64,000 nt of DNA from Microbacterium sp. ACRRU (lineage in GTDB: Bacteria > Actinomycetota > Actinomycetes > Actinomycetales > Microbacteriaceae). A program made the translations under genes and the position numbers. The stretch covers positions 62,001 to 126,000 of the forward strand of contig NZ_JAKRNI010000004.1 in assembly GCF_022346945.1 (NCBI RefSeq), in the 5' to 3' direction. Below the pieces are notes generated by a model that had not been told where the DNA came from, did not search any database, and was given only the letters and a program-made list of their open reading frames with translations. This document shows positions 9,159-18,679 of the stretch, one piece after another (positions within the stretch are counted from its first letter, which is position 1; the number at the start of each line of letters is the position of its first letter).

Positions 9159-10499
9159 TCAGAGCGCCTCGAGGTTGCTCTGCAGCTCGAAGGGGGTGAC
9201 CTGCGCGCGGTACTGCTGCCACTCGCGACGCTTGTTCAGCAGGACGTACTTGAAGACCTGCTCCCCCAGCGTCTCGGCGACGAGCTCGGACTCCTCGAGG
9301 TACTCCAGCGCGTGATCGAGGCTCGCCGGGAGCGGCGCGTAGCCGAGGGCCCGGCGCTCGGCGTCGGTGAGCGACCAGACGTTGTCCTCGGCCTCGGCCG
9401 GAAGCTCGTACCCTTCCTCGATGCCCTTGAGGCCCGCGGCGAGCATCAGGGCGTACGAGAGGTAGGGGTTGGCCGCCGAGTCGAGCGCGCGGTACTCCAC
9501 GCGCGTGGACTGCCCCTTGTTCGGCTTGTACAGCGGGACGCGCACGAGCGCGGAGCGGTTGTTGTGGCCCCAGCAGATGAAGCTCGGTGCCTCGTCGCCG
9601 CCCCAGAGGCGCTTGTACGAGTTGACGAACTGGTTGGTGACGGCCGAGATCTCGTTGGCGTGACGCAGGAGACCGGCGATGAACTGACGGCCGACCTTCG
9701 ACAGCTGATACTGGCCACCCTCTTCGTAGAAGGCGTTCATGTCGCCCTCGAAGAGCGACATGTGGGTGTGCATGCCGCTGCCGGGCTGACCGCTGAGCGG
9801 CTTCGGCATGAACGTGGCGTATACGCCCTGCTCGATCGCGACCTCTTTCACGACCGTCCGGAACGTCATGATGTTGTCGGCCGTGGTGAGCGCGTCGGCG
9901 TACCGCAGGTCGATCTCGTTCTGGCCGGGGCCGCCCTCGTGGTGGCTGAACTCGACCGAGATGCCGAGGTCTTCGAGCATGCGGACCGACCGGCGCCGGA
10001 AGTCGTGCGCCGTGCCTCCCGGGACGTTGTCGAAGTACCCCGCGGAGTCGACGGGCTCGGGGCGCCCGTCAGGACCCAGCTGCGACGACTTGAGCAGGTA
10101 GAACTCGATCTCGGGGTGGGTGTAGAACGTGAACCCGGCGTCGGCCGCCTTCGCCAGGGTGCGCTTGAGCACGTGCCGGGGGTCGGCGACCGCGGGCTGA
10201 CCGTCGGGCGTGGTGATGTCGCAGAACATGCGCGCCGTGGGGTCGATCTCGCCGCGCCACGGCAGGATCTGAAAGGTCGTGGGGTCGGGGTGCGCCAGCA
10301 GGTCGGACTCGTACGAGCGCGTCAGACCCTCGATGGCCGACCCGTCGAAGCCCAGGCCCTCGCTGAAGGCGCCCTCCACCTCGGCGGGGGCGATCGCCAC
10401 CGACTTCAGAGTGCCGACCACGTCGGTGAACCACAGGCGCACGAACTTGACGCCGCGTTCCTCGATCGTGCGCAGGACGAAATCGCGCTGCTTGTCCAT
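9159..10499 (-). CDS. glnA2: Second type I glutamine synthetase
   Basis: 446 residues, the short GSI form without the beta-type insertion. Conserved segments seen are GFDGSAIEG, EIEFYLL, GGPGQNEIDLRYADALT, GSGMHTHMSLF and NNRSALVRVP. At the adenylylation position it reads EGYELP instead of DLYELP: Tyr is kept but shifted in context and the usual Asp-Leu is lost, so it may not be modified by GlnE. It shares an operon with glnE. The gene ahead of it (10526-10738) is on the same strand with a 26-base gap. Confidence 0.95.
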   Translation of the reverse strand: MDKQRDFVLRTIEERGVKFVRLWFTDVVGTLKSVAIAPAEVEGAFSEGLGFDGSAIEGLTRSYESDLLAHPDPTTFQILPWRGEIDPTARMFCDITTPDGQPAVADPRHVLKRTLAKAADAGFTFYTHPEIEFYLLKSSQLGPDGRPEPVDSAGYFDNVPGGTAHDFRRRSVRMLEDLGISVEFSHHEGGPGQNEIDLRYADALTTADNIMTFRTVVKEVAIEQGVYATFMPKPLSGQPGSGMHTHMSLFEGDMNAFYEEGGQYQLSKVGRQFIAGLLRHANEISAVTNQFVNSYKRLWGGDEAPSFICWGHNNRSALVRVPLYKPNKGQSTRVEYRALDSAANPYLSYALMLAAGLKGIEEGYELPAEAEDNVWSLTDAERRALGYAPLPASLDHALEYLEESELVAETLGEQVFKYVLLNKRREWQQYRAQVTPFELQSNLEAL

Positions 10500-10525
10500 C
10501 GTTCTCCTCGTCTCGATCCGGTGAC

Positions 10526-10738
10526 TCAGCGCTCGGACTCGGAGCCGGCGCCCCAGTCGGCCTCACGCGCTTCGTCTTCGGCCCACTTCTGCGCGCGCTC
10601 CTTGAGGAGCTGCGGTGCTCGCGCTGCTTCTTCCGCGGTGTCGAAGGGGCCCGCACGGTCGATCGCCGGCGACAGATACCCCTGCTCGACCTGGCCGGTC
10701 TCGAGGTTGTACCAGTACTTGTGACTCTCGTCGCTCAC
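10526..10738 (-). CDS. Small SPOR-like protein
   Basis: 70 residues starting MSDESHKYWYNLETGQVEQG, acidic at the C-terminus, with no signal peptide or membrane segment. Short proteins of this kind sit next to glnA2 in many Microbacteriaceae and are often labelled SPOR-domain; the label is weak here because a SPOR domain is normally about 70 residues in a longer protein. The GTG start is chosen because sequence upstream of it lacks coding character and GGAGCC precedes it. Probably the first gene of the glnA2-glnE operon. Confidence 0.75.
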   Translation of the reverse strand: MSDESHKYWYNLETGQVEQGYLSPAIDRAGPFDTAEEAARAPQLLKERAQKWAEDEAREADWGAGSESER

Positions 10739-10836
10739 GATGGCTCCTTGCGTGGTCTGGCTCTTCGGCGGACGGGCGGCCGGGTGCACTCCCGATCCTA
10801 CTGATCCCGACCCCGCGCCTGGATAGGCTGGAGGGC

Positions 10837-11622
10837 ATGGCAACGAATGCGTCGCGTGCGGTCGGAGTGGACATCGGCGGAACCGGGATCAAGGCGGGAA
10901 TCGTCGACCTGGATGCCGGGGAGCTCATCAGCGACCGAGTGAAGGTCTCCACCCCCAAGGGTGCGGAGCCCGCCGACGTGCTCGCGGCGGTCAAGGAAGT
11001 GCTGCAGACGTTGGAAGCCCCGGCCGATCTTCCGCTCGGTGTGGCCTTCCCGGCCATCGTGAAGGGCGGCAAGACCCTGTCGGCAGCGAACGTGTCCTCG
11101 TCGTGGATCGGGTTCGAGGCCGAGAAGTTCTTCGAGGACGGCCTGACCCGCGACATCCACTTCGCCAACGACGCCGACGTCGCCGGCATCGCCGAGGTGC
11201 GCTACGGCGCCGCCAAGGGCGTCGACGGCCTCGTCATCCTCACGACTCTCGGTACCGGTATCGGGTCGGCCATGATCTACGACGGTGTCCTCATCCCCAA
11301 CAGCGAGCTGGGTCACCTGCAGCGCGCCGGGCACAAGAAGGATGCCGAGAACTACGCGGCCTACTCGGCCATGGAGCGCGACGAGCTGTCGTGGGACAAG
11401 TGGGCCAAGCGCCTCCAGTGGTACTACGACTACGTCGAGTTCCTCTTCAGCCCCGATCTCATCGTCGTCGGCGGCGGGGTGTCGAAGCACTCCGAGGAGT
11501 TCCTGCCGCTGCTGAAGCTGCGCGCCCCGATCGTGCCGGCGAAGCACCGCAATAACGCTGGCATCATCGGTGCGGCGTCGCTCGCGGTGCCGGTGGTGGA
11601 GGCGCTTCCGGCGGTGAAGTAG
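10837..11622 (+). CDS. ppgK: Polyphosphate glucokinase (ROK family)
   Basis: 261 residues. Phosphorylates glucose using polyphosphate or ATP; in actinobacteria this is a main route for glucose made inside the cell. The N-terminal phosphate loop VDIGGTGIKAGIVD, the second phosphate motif TTLGTGIGSAMIYDG and the catalytic FANDADVAG are present, with the ROK-type segment ELGHLQ. The ATG at 10837 gives the canonical N-terminus. It is divergent from the SPOR-like gene and converges on the RNase P RNA gene. Confidence 0.95.
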   Translation: MATNASRAVGVDIGGTGIKAGIVDLDAGELISDRVKVSTPKGAEPADVLAAVKEVLQTLEAPADLPLGVAFPAIVKGGKTLSAANVSSSWIGFEAEKFFEDGLTRDIHFANDADVAGIAEVRYGAAKGVDGLVILTTLGTGIGSAMIYDGVLIPNSELGHLQRAGHKKDAENYAAYSAMERDELSWDKWAKRLQWYYDYVEFLFSPDLIVVGGGVSKHSEEFLPLLKLRAPIVPAKHRNNAGIIGAASLAVPVVEALPAVK

Positions 11623-11689
11623 GTCGCAGCTGTCGCCGCGGTTCACTCGTCGAGGATCGCCGGTCCCCCGGGCGATGTCGCAGCAGGAG

Positions 11690-12064
11690 GCGAATGGGCC
11701 GGCCTGTACGCCGGGTTCTGTCCGGGGGCGTGAGCCCCGTGGACGGTCATCTCTCTCGGCGACACGTTGCCGTGCCGCTCCAGCGGCCTACCCGGGGACT
11801 CGGCGAGCCGCGTCGTCATCCCCTGTCTGGCCTTGCTCCGGACGAGGTTTACCTCGCGGGTCGTGTCACCACGACCCCGGTGGTCTCTTACACCACCCTT
11901 TCACCCTTACCCCGCACCCCGAGGGGCCGAGGCGGTCTGCTCTCTGTGGCACTGTCTCGCGGATTGCTCCGGGTGGGCGTTACCCACCGTCCTGCCCTGT
12001 GGAGCCCGGACGTTCCTCGGCACGGGCGAACCCGTGACGCGACCGTCCAGCCGACCCATTCGCA
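11690..12064 (-). ncRNA. rnpB: RNase P RNA, bacterial class A
   Basis: The catalytic RNA that trims the 5' ends of pre-tRNAs. On the minus strand it opens with GGGTCGGCTGGACGGTCGC, continues with the universally conserved GAGGAACGTCCGGGCTCC, and ends with ACAGAACCCGGCGTACAGG followed by CCGGCCC. The terminal CCGGCCC pairs with the 5' GGGTCGG to form helix P1. The length of about 375 nt suits the actinobacterial type. Ends are accurate to a few bases only. No protein gene in this interval is credible. Confidence 0.96.
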
Positions 12065-12086
12065 CCATCGAGTCTACGCGGGCCGC

Positions 12087-13799
12087 TCAGCCCTTCTCGG
12101 CCGTCTCACCGATGCGCAGGTCGAGGGGGAAGTCGATCGGGAAGGTCCCAAACAGCAGCCGGCCCGCGGATGCCGCGGACTCCCGCACCGCGTCGGCGAC
12201 GGCGTCGGCGTGCTCCACGGGTGTGTGGACGACGATCTCGTCGTGCAGGAAGAACGCGAGGTGTGGCATGCGCGCGAACGCGGGACCCGACGCGGGCGCC
12301 GCGCGGGTGGCATCCACCGGTTCGAGGGCGGAGAGACGCGTGCGCAGGTCGGCGAGCCATGCCAGCGCCCATTCAGCGGCGGTGCCCTGGACGACGAAGT
12401 TGCGCGTGAAGCGGCCGCGGTCACGGGCGGCGCGGCGGGCGCGGGTCTCATCGACCCCGGATGCCTCGGAGTCGCTCGCGCGTGACTGCACCGCGCGCCA
12501 CAGCTCATCGGCGGGCGGTGACGTGCGGCCGAGCCATGTGTGGACGCGCCCTCCCTCTTCGCCGACGCGCGCGGCATCGTCGACGAGCGCCATCGCCCGC
12601 GGGAACGTGCGCCGCAGCCGCGGAACCAGGCGCCCGCTCTCACCGCTCGTTGCGCCGTACATGGCGCCGAGCATCGCCATCTTGGCGTGGGCGCGGGTGC
12701 CGACGGCTCCGGCATCCACGATTCCGGCGTACAGATCGCGACCGGATGCCGCCTCGGCCAGCGCCGTGTCGCGGGCCATCGCCGCGAGCACGCGCGGCTC
12801 GAGCTGCGCCACGTCGGCGGTGACCAGCGTCCAGCCGGGGTCGGCGCGGACGGCCGTGCGCAGCTGCCGCGGGATCTGCAGCGCTCCCCCTCCGGATGAC
12901 GCCCAGCGTCCGGTGACGACGCCGGCGGGCACGTAGACCGGGCGGAAGCGCGAGTCTCGGATCCACTCGGCCATCCAGGCCCAGCCGTTCGCGGTGTAAA
13001 GCCGCATGAGCTTCTTGTAGGCGATGAGCGGGGCGACGACCGGGTGGTCGTGCTCGGCGAGCTCCCAGCGGTTCGTCGACTCCACCAGGAGCCCCGCGCG
13101 GTGCAGTGCGCGCAGCAGCCGCGGCTGCGAGTCGAGCGAGACGGACGGGTCACCCAGCGCGTCGCGCACCGCGGCCGCTGCCCGCTCGACGAGCGTCGGC
13201 AGTCCGCCCGCCACGCGCGTGCCGAGATGCTCCTCGAGCATCCGCTCGTGGGCCTCGACGCTCCACGGCAGCCCCGCGGCGTGCAGTTCGGAGGCGATCA
13301 GCGCTCCGGCGGACTCGGCCACAGCGAGAAGCCGTAGCGCCCCGGGCGTGCGCGCGGCGGCGACCGCGGCGCGTTGCCGGCGGTACTCGGCGGCTGCGGC
13401 CTCGGCGTCGTCGGGCGGGCCGGTGCTCGCGGCACCGAGCGAGAAGAGCGTGTCGGTGTCGTCGGACGCCGCGGCCGTGGCATCCCATTCCGTGTGGGCG
13501 CGTAGGCCGTGGTCGTCGACGACGGCCTCGGCGTGCCGGAGGAACGCGTGCACGAGCCGCAGGTCCCACGCGCGGGCGACGCGGACTCCGGATGCCAGCA
13601 GCGGGCCGTACCAGGATGGGGTGTCGCTCCACACCCACCGCACGTCTCCCCCGGTTTCACGGTCGCGGATCGCCGCGGGCAGGTCGTCGCGCGCCACGGT
13701 GACGGTGCGGACGACGGAGCCGTCGGCATCCAGCTCGCTCAGGGCGATGGTTCCGGATGCCGTGCGCCCGACGACGACCTCAGCGGTGGAGGACGCCAG
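12087..13799 (-). CDS. Family A DNA polymerase with degenerate 3'-5' exonuclease domain
   Basis: About 570 residues, corresponding to the actinobacterial bifunctional exonuclease/DNA polymerase that resembles a Pol I Klenow part. Polymerase motif A is DVAQLEPR, motif B is KMAMLGAMYGATSG and motif C is FFLHDEIVVH. The first ordinary start codon is a GTG at 13697, but coding-like sequence (VVVGRTASGTIALSEL) continues upstream to the TGA of the previous gene, in the same frame. The only start candidate there is CTG at 13799, three codons after that TGA. The product is probably a repair or gap-filling polymerase; it is not the main Pol I. Confidence 0.85.
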   Translation of the reverse strand: MASSTAEVVVGRTASGTIALSELDADGSVVRTVTVARDDLPAAIRDRETGGDVRWVWSDTPSWYGPLLASGVRVARAWDLRLVHAFLRHAEAVVDDHGLRAHTEWDATAAASDDTDTLFSLGAASTGPPDDAEAAAAEYRRQRAAVAAARTPGALRLLAVAESAGALIASELHAAGLPWSVEAHERMLEEHLGTRVAGGLPTLVERAAAAVRDALGDPSVSLDSQPRLLRALHRAGLLVESTNRWELAEHDHPVVAPLIAYKKLMRLYTANGWAWMAEWIRDSRFRPVYVPAGVVTGRWASSGGGALQIPRQLRTAVRADPGWTLVTADVAQLEPRVLAAMARDTALAEAASGRDLYAGIVDAGAVGTRAHAKMAMLGAMYGATSGESGRLVPRLRRTFPRAMALVDDAARVGEEGGRVHTWLGRTSPPADELWRAVQSRASDSEASGVDETRARRAARDRGRFTRNFVVQGTAAEWALAWLADLRTRLSALEPVDATRAAPASGPAFARMPHLAFFLHDEIVVHTPVEHADAVADAVRESAASAGRLLFGTFPIDFPLDLRIGETAEKG

Positions 13800-13805
13800 T
13801 GCCGG

Positions 13806-14543
13806 TCACCGCGATTCTTCGGTGCGGACGAGGATCGCGCCGCACTCGGGGCAGAACACGACCTCGTCGGTCTGCGCACGGCGGACCTCGGCGAGGTCGC
13901 TCGGCGGAAGGACCATGCGGCACGCCTCGCAGGCGCCCGCGCGCAGGAGTCCCGCGCCGTTGCCGCGTGCCGCGAGACGCTCGTACAGGGCGAGGAGGTC
14001 GGCGGGAATCGCACCGGCGACCGCGTCGCGGTCGCGGCGTGCAGCCTCGAGACGATCGGTGGCCTCGGCGACGACGCGCTTGGCCTCGGCGCTGAGCTCG
14101 GCGCCCTGCGCATTGGTCTCGGCGATGAGAGCCTCTTGCTCGGCGACCGCGGCGTCGGCGGCCTCGAGCTGCTCCATGAGCGCGATCTCGGCGTCTTCGA
14201 GGTCGCTCTTTCGGCGGGCGAGCGAGGCCAGTTCGGCCTCGAAACCCTGCGCCTGCTTGGCGTTGGTCGCGGCGGCGAGGCGCTCGGCGTCGCGCTTCAC
14301 CCGCGCGTCGACGACCGCGACATCGGACTCGACGCGGGCCAGCTCGGCCTTGAGGTCGTCGCGGACGTTCGCGCGATTGCCGAGCTCTTGCGTGAGCGAC
14401 GACCGCTGCGCGATGAGCTCGCGCACCTTCGCCGCCTGCGGCGGGTTGCCCTTGACGTGTTCGTCGCGCCGGATGCGCGCGTCGAGGTCGGCGAGATCGA
14501 GCAGTTTGCGCTGGTCGGCGGGGTCGGCGTTCACGGAGTCCAC
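13806..14543 (-). CDS. Coiled-coil protein with C-terminal C4 zinc ribbon
   Basis: 245 residues. Residues 10-185 are a long charged coiled coil with heptads such as LARVESDVAVVDARVKRDAE. The C-terminus carries CEAC and CPEC pairs separated by about 25 residues, a zinc ribbon typical of the DUF164/CT398-like family. The family is thought to act as a nucleic-acid or flagellar/secretion chaperone-like factor, but no function is established in actinobacteria. The gene is immediately upstream of the polymerase and in the same frame. GTG at 14543 or 14534 may be the start. Confidence 0.85.
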   Translation of the reverse strand: MDSVNADPADQRKLLDLADLDARIRRDEHVKGNPPQAAKVRELIAQRSSLTQELGNRANVRDDLKAELARVESDVAVVDARVKRDAERLAAATNAKQAQGFEAELASLARRKSDLEDAEIALMEQLEAADAAVAEQEALIAETNAQGAELSAEAKRVVAEATDRLEAARRDRDAVAGAIPADLLALYERLAARGNGAGLLRAGACEACRMVLPPSDLAEVRRAQTDEVVFCPECGAILVRTEESR

Positions 14544-14609
14544 GCTACCCCGGGGTGCGACGGCGGTGTTCCGGATAGCGTGGACGTTCCGACCGACCCC
14601 CGGGACCCG

Positions 14610-14933
14610 ATGAACGTCTTCGCCGCACTGTTCGGCCCCATGCTCGTGATCATGGGTGTGCTCGCGTACTCGGGGCGGTGGAAGGGGTGGATCGCCGTCC
14701 GCCGGGGATTCGGCAGCACGATGGGATTCGCCTGGCTGTATCTGGGGATCGCCTTCACGCTGGGCGCCTGCGCGGTGGCGGTGTCGTCCCTGCGGCCGCT
14801 GTTCTTCTCGCTCTGTGTCGCGACAGTGCTCTTTCTCGCGGTCGCCCTGGTCGCCATGTTCTGGTTGCCGCGCACGCTTCTGCCGTCGTGGTACCTCGAG
14901 TTGCGCGACGGCACAGGCCGCCGACGTCGATAG
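14610..14933 (+). CDS. Small membrane protein, unknown
   Basis: 107 residues with three likely transmembrane helices at about residues 4-20, 38-60 and 67-86, then a basic tail RDGTGRRRR. There is no recognisable domain. The ATG at 14610 places the first helix at the N-terminus. It is followed 14 bases later by tRNA-Val. The upstream zinc-ribbon gene is divergent. Confidence 0.6.
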   Translation: MNVFAALFGPMLVIMGVLAYSGRWKGWIAVRRGFGSTMGFAWLYLGIAFTLGACAVAVSSLRPLFFSLCVATVLFLAVALVAMFWLPRTLLPSWYLELRDGTGRRRR

Positions 14934-14947
14934 ACTCGAGGCATCCA

Positions 14948-15020
14948 GGGCCTTTAGCTCAGCTGGTAGAGCGCCACGCTTACACCGTGGATGTCGTCGG
15001 TTCGATCCCGGCAGGGCCCA
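14948..15020 (+). tRNA. tRNA-Val (anticodon TAC)
   Basis: A 73-base cloverleaf. The acceptor GGGCCTT pairs with AGGGCCC, allowing one G-T pair. The D-loop AGCTCAGCTGGTAGAGC is normal, the anticodon loop CTTACAC has TAC at 14981-14983, and the T arm is GTCGG-TTCGATC-CCGGC. CCA is not encoded. Discriminator base A. Confidence 0.97.
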
Positions 15021-15023
15021 CCG

Positions 15024-15719
15024 TCAGCTCAGGATGTTCACGCTCCGCGCGATCACCAACGCCAGCAGCACGAACCCGGTGATCGCCTGCACCATCATGA
15101 ACAGCTTGGCGCGGACGCTCAGGGGCATCACGTCGGTGGGGCTGAACGCCATCGCGTTGGATGCCGAGAAATACAGGTAGTCGATGTATCCGGGCGCCCA
15201 GTCCGCGGCGTTCGACGACCGGCGCTTCACTTCGCTCACGGCATCCCCGTCGGAGTCCTGCGGGAACTGGAAATCGGCCGGCTGCAGCTCGTCGCGCGGG
15301 TCGCGGCGTCGTGCGACGGGTCCCCCGCGGTCCATCTCCCAGTACACGGCGCCGTATCCGATGACGTTGATCGCCCACACCTGCGCGGCGCCCAGCAGCG
15401 TCACGGCACCGGTGCCCTGTGCCGACAGAAGCTGGTGCACCAGCAGGAAGAACGCGACCTGGTTCGCCGCGAGGAGCACCGCCACGAAGGTCAGGGCGAA
15501 GGCGCGGCCCACGCGGGAGTCGCGGTCGAGGCGTGTGGGGTGCGCGATCAGCATCGGAATCGCGCACAGGACACTCGCCCCGACGACCACGTAGCGCAGC
15601 GCGCCCGACACGTCACTCGGCAGCACCGCGTACAGGAGCGTGCCCAGCGCGAGGAAGATGAGCACCGGCCAGCGATGCTCGGGCCGGATACGGAACCCTG
15701 CGTGCTCACTCGACGTCAC
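15024..15719 (-). CDS. DUF1345-like membrane protein
   Basis: 231 residues with about five hydrophobic segments (near 18-35, 42-60, 75-97, 106-126 and 205-228). Between the last two is the conserved-looking YIDYLYFSASNAMAFSPTDV, which resembles the pore-like segment of DUF1345 proteins and, loosely, a two-helix ion channel pore. The function is unknown. It ends three bases from tRNA-Val on the other strand and is divergent from aceE. Confidence 0.78.
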   Translation of the reverse strand: MTSSEHAGFRIRPEHRWPVLIFLALGTLLYAVLPSDVSGALRYVVVGASVLCAIPMLIAHPTRLDRDSRVGRAFALTFVAVLLAANQVAFFLLVHQLLSAQGTGAVTLLGAAQVWAINVIGYGAVYWEMDRGGPVARRRDPRDELQPADFQFPQDSDGDAVSEVKRRSSNAADWAPGYIDYLYFSASNAMAFSPTDVMPLSVRAKLFMMVQAITGFVLLALVIARSVNILS

Positions 15720-15913
15720 GCGCTCAGGCTAGACCTCCGCCGATCCGACCCCGGCGCGACGGCGTCGAGACGGATGCCTCGACGCCGAGGCATCCGTCTC
15801 TCCCGTGGGCCGCGCAGCGCACGGTGCGCATCCCGAACGGCTCCGACTGACTAGGCTGGACGACGGTGAATTGTGCGGAGCAGACAAGGGTTGCCGCACG
15901 AGTATGGCGATTC

Positions 15914-15932
15914 TCTGGCATGACCTGCCAGA
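15914..15932. promoter_or_regulatory. Inverted repeat in the aceE leader
   Basis: TCTGGCA-TGACC-TGCCAGA, a perfect 7 bp inverted repeat with a 5-base spacer. It lies just before the aceE ribosome binding site (AAAGG at 15938-15942). It could be a repressor operator or an RNA hairpin that limits access to the start. Confidence 0.45.
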
Positions 15933-15948
15933 CGACGAAAGGTCTTCC

Positions 15949-18675
15949 GTGACTGTTCACGACCAGGATCCGTATTCGCAGGGGCCGCAGGACAGCGACC
16001 CGGAAGAGACCGGCGAGTGGCAGGAATCCCTGCGTCAGCTCGTCCAGGCCAAGGGCCCCGGTCGTGCGCGCGAGATCATGCTGAGCCTGCTCAAGGGCTC
16101 GAAAGAACTGCACCTCAACGTGCCGATGGTCCCGACCACCGACTACATCAACACGATCGCCCAGAAGAACGAGCCCGAGTTCCCCGGTGACGAAGAGCTC
16201 GAGCGCCGCTACCGCAAGTGGATCCGCTGGAACGCCGCGGTCACCGTGCACCGCGCGCAGCGCCCCGGCATCGGCGTCGGCGGACACATCTCGACGTACG
16301 CGTCGTCGGCCGCGCTCTACGAGGTCGGCTTCAACCACTTCTTCCGCGGACTCGACGACCCGTCCGGCGGCGACCAGATCTTCATCCAGGGGCACGCCTC
16401 CCCCGGCACGTACGCCCGCGCCTACCTCGAGGGCCGTCTCACCGAGGCGCAGCTCGACGGCTTCCGCCAGGAGAAGTCGGCCGCGCCGAACGGTCTGCCG
16501 TCGTACCCGCACCCGCGCCTGATGCCGGAGTTCTGGCAGTTCCCGACGGTGTCGATGGGTCTCGGCCCGATCAACGCCATCTACCAGGCGATGTCGAACA
16601 AGTACCTCAGCAACCGCGGCATCAAGGACGTCTCCGACTCGCACGTCTGGGCGTACCTCGGCGACGGCGAGATGGACGAGGTCGAGAGCCGCGGTCAGCT
16701 CCAGGTCGCCGCGAACGAGGGTCTCGACAACCTCACGTTCATCGTCAACTGCAACCTGCAGCGCCTCGACGGTCCCGTCCGCGGTAACGGCAAGATCATC
16801 CAGGAGCTCGAGAGCTTCTTCCGCGGTGCCGGCTGGAACGTCATCAAGGTCGTCTGGGGCCGCGAGTGGGACGACCTGCTCGCCCGCGACACCGAGGGCG
16901 CCCTGCTGAACCTCATGAACTCCACGCCCGACGGCGACTACCAGACCTACAAGGCCGAGAACGGCGCGTACGTCCGCGAGCACTTCTTCGGCCGCGACCC
17001 GCGCGCTCTCGAGCTCGTGAAGGACTACACCGACGAGCAGATCTGGGGCCTGAAGCGCGGTGGCCACGACTACCGCAAGGTGTTCGCGGCATTCAAGGCG
17101 GCCAAGGAGCACAAGGGCCAGCCGACCGTCATCCTCGCCAAGACCATCAAGGGCTACGGTCTCGGCCCCCACTTCGAGGGCCGCAACGCCACGCACCAGA
17201 TGAAGAAGCTGACGCTGGACGACCTCAAGGCCTTCCGCGACGCGATGGACATCCCGGTGACGGACGCACAGCTGGAGGAGAACCCCTACCAGCCGCCGTA
17301 CTACAACCCCGGCGAGAACGACGAGACCATCAAGTACATGCTCGAGCGTCGTCGTGCGCTCGGCGGCTTCCTGCCCGAGCGTCGTACCACCCACGTGGGT
17401 CTCGAGCTCCCCGGCGACCAGGCGTACGCGCTGCCGAAGAAGGGCTCGGGCACGCAGGAGGTCGCGACGACCATGGCGTTCGTCCGCCTGCTGAAGGATC
17501 TGCTGCGCGTCAAGGGCTTCGGTCACCGCATCGTGCCGATCATCCCGGACGAGGCCCGTACCTTCGGTATGGATGCCTACTTCCCGACGGCGAAGATCTA
17601 CAACCCGAAGGGTCAGCACTACACCTCCGTCGACCGCGAGCTTCTGCTGGCGTACAAGGAGAGCCCCGAGGGGCAGATCATCCACGTCGGCATCAACGAG
17701 GCGGGCGCCCTCGCGGCATTCACCGCGGCCGGCACGTCGTACTCGACGCACGGCGAACCGCTGATCCCGGTCTACGTCTTCTACTCGATGTTCGGCTTCC
17801 AGCGCACGGGCGACGCCCAGTGGGCGGCGGGCGACCAGATGGCGCGCGGCTTCATCATCGGCGCGACCGCCGGTCGCACCACCCTGACCGGTGAGGGCCT
17901 CCAGCACGCCGACGGACACTCGCAGCTGCTGGCATCCACCAACCCCGCCACGGTGTCGTACGACCCCGCCTACGGTTACGAGATCGCGCACATCGTCCGC
18001 TCGGGCATCGAGCGGATGTACGGCGGCGAGCACCCCGACCCGAACGTCATGTACTACATGACGGTCTACAACGAGCCGCTGGTGCAGCCCGCCGAGCCCG
18101 AGGGCGTCGACGTGGACGGCATCGTCCGTGGCATCCACCGCGTCTCGGTCGGCGAGGGTGAGGGCCCCCGCGCCCAGCTGCTCGCGTCGGGTGTCGGAGT
18201 GCCGTGGGCGTACGAGGCCCAGCGTCTGCTCAAGGACGACTGGGGCGTCGTCGCCGACGTGTGGTCGGTCACTTCGTGGAGCGAGCTGCGTCGTGACGGT
18301 CTGGCCGCCGACGAGCACAACTTCCTGCACCCGGAGGAGGAGCCCCGCACGGCGTACATCACCGAGAAGCTTCGGGATGCCGAGGGCCCGGTGATCGCGG
18401 TCAGCGACTGGATGCACGCCGTCCAGGACCAGATCCGTCAGTGGGTTCCGCAGCGGTACCTGTCGCTGGGTGCCGACGGGTTCGGATTCTCCGACACCCG
18501 CGCCGCCGCCCGTCGGTTCTTCAAGATCGACGGTCCGTCGCTCGCCGTGCGTGCCCTGCAGGGTCTCGCCGACGAAGGGAAGGTCGACCGCTCCGTGATC
18601 GCCCAGGCCATCGAGAAGTACCGCCTGCACGACGTCAACGCCGGTACGAGCGGGAACGCCGGCGGCGAGGCCTGA
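15949..18675 (+). CDS. aceE: Pyruvate dehydrogenase E1 component, homodimeric type
   Basis: 908 residues, full length for the single-chain E1. It decarboxylates pyruvate with thiamine diphosphate and passes the acetyl group to the E2 lipoyl domain, giving acetyl-CoA. The thiamine-binding segment GDGEMDE...[10 protein letters not shown] is visible, with [13 protein letters not shown] and SFGQRT-like [12 protein letters not shown] later. The GTG at 15949 is chosen because AAAGG lies 6 bases upstream; an in-frame ATG at 15904 is less likely. The next gene begins four bases after its stop, linking acetyl-CoA supply to fatty acid synthesis control. A 1244-codon antisense frame is a shadow. Confidence 0.97.
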   Translation: MTVHDQDPYSQGPQDSDPEETGEWQESLRQLVQAKGPGRAREIMLSLLKGSKELHLNVPMVPTTDYINTIAQKNEPEFPGDEELERRYRKWIRWNAAVTVHRAQRPGIGVGGHISTYASSAALYEVGFNHFFRGLDDPSGGDQIFIQGHASPGTYARAYLEGRLTEAQLDGFRQEKSAAPNGLPSYPHPRLMPEFWQFPTVSMGLGPINAIYQAMSNKYLSNRGIKDVSDSHVWAYLGDGEMDEVESRGQLQVAANEGLDNLTFIVNCNLQRLDGPVRGNGKIIQELESFFRGAGWNVIKVVWGREWDDLLARDTEGALLNLMNSTPDGDYQTYKAENGAYVREHFFGRDPRALELVKDYTDEQIWGLKRGGHDYRKVFAAFKAAKEHKGQPTVILAKTIKGYGLGPHFEGRNATHQMKKLTLDDLKAFRDAMDIPVTDAQLEENPYQPPYYNPGENDETIKYMLERRRALGGFLPERRTTHVGLELPGDQAYALPKKGSGTQEVATTMAFVRLLKDLLRVKGFGHRIVPIIPDEARTFGMDAYFPTAKIYNPKGQHYTSVDRELLLAYKESPEGQIIHVGINEAGALAAFTAAGTSYSTHGEPLIPVYVFYSMFGFQRTGDAQWAAGDQMARGFIIGATAGRTTLTGEGLQHADGHSQLLASTNPATVSYDPAYGYEIAHIVRSGIERMYGGEHPDPNVMYYMTVYNEPLVQPAEPEGVDVDGIVRGIHRVSVGEGEGPRAQLLASGVGVPWAYEAQRLLKDDWGVVADVWSVTSWSELRRDGLAADEHNFLHPEEEPRTAYITEKLRDAEGPVIAVSDWMHAVQDQIRQWVPQRYLSLGADGFGFSDTRAAARRFFKIDGPSLAVRALQGLADEGKVDRSVIAQAIEKYRLHDVNAGTSGNAGGEA

Positions 18676-18679
18676 TCGC

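Noticed and set aside
6239..9199. 986-codon plus-strand frame
   Set aside because: Antisense to glnE, whose two nucleotidyltransferase domains are intact. Composition is typical of a shadow.
11694..12485. Plus-strand frames over the RNase P RNA
   Set aside because: The sequence matches conserved RNase P RNA on the minus strand.
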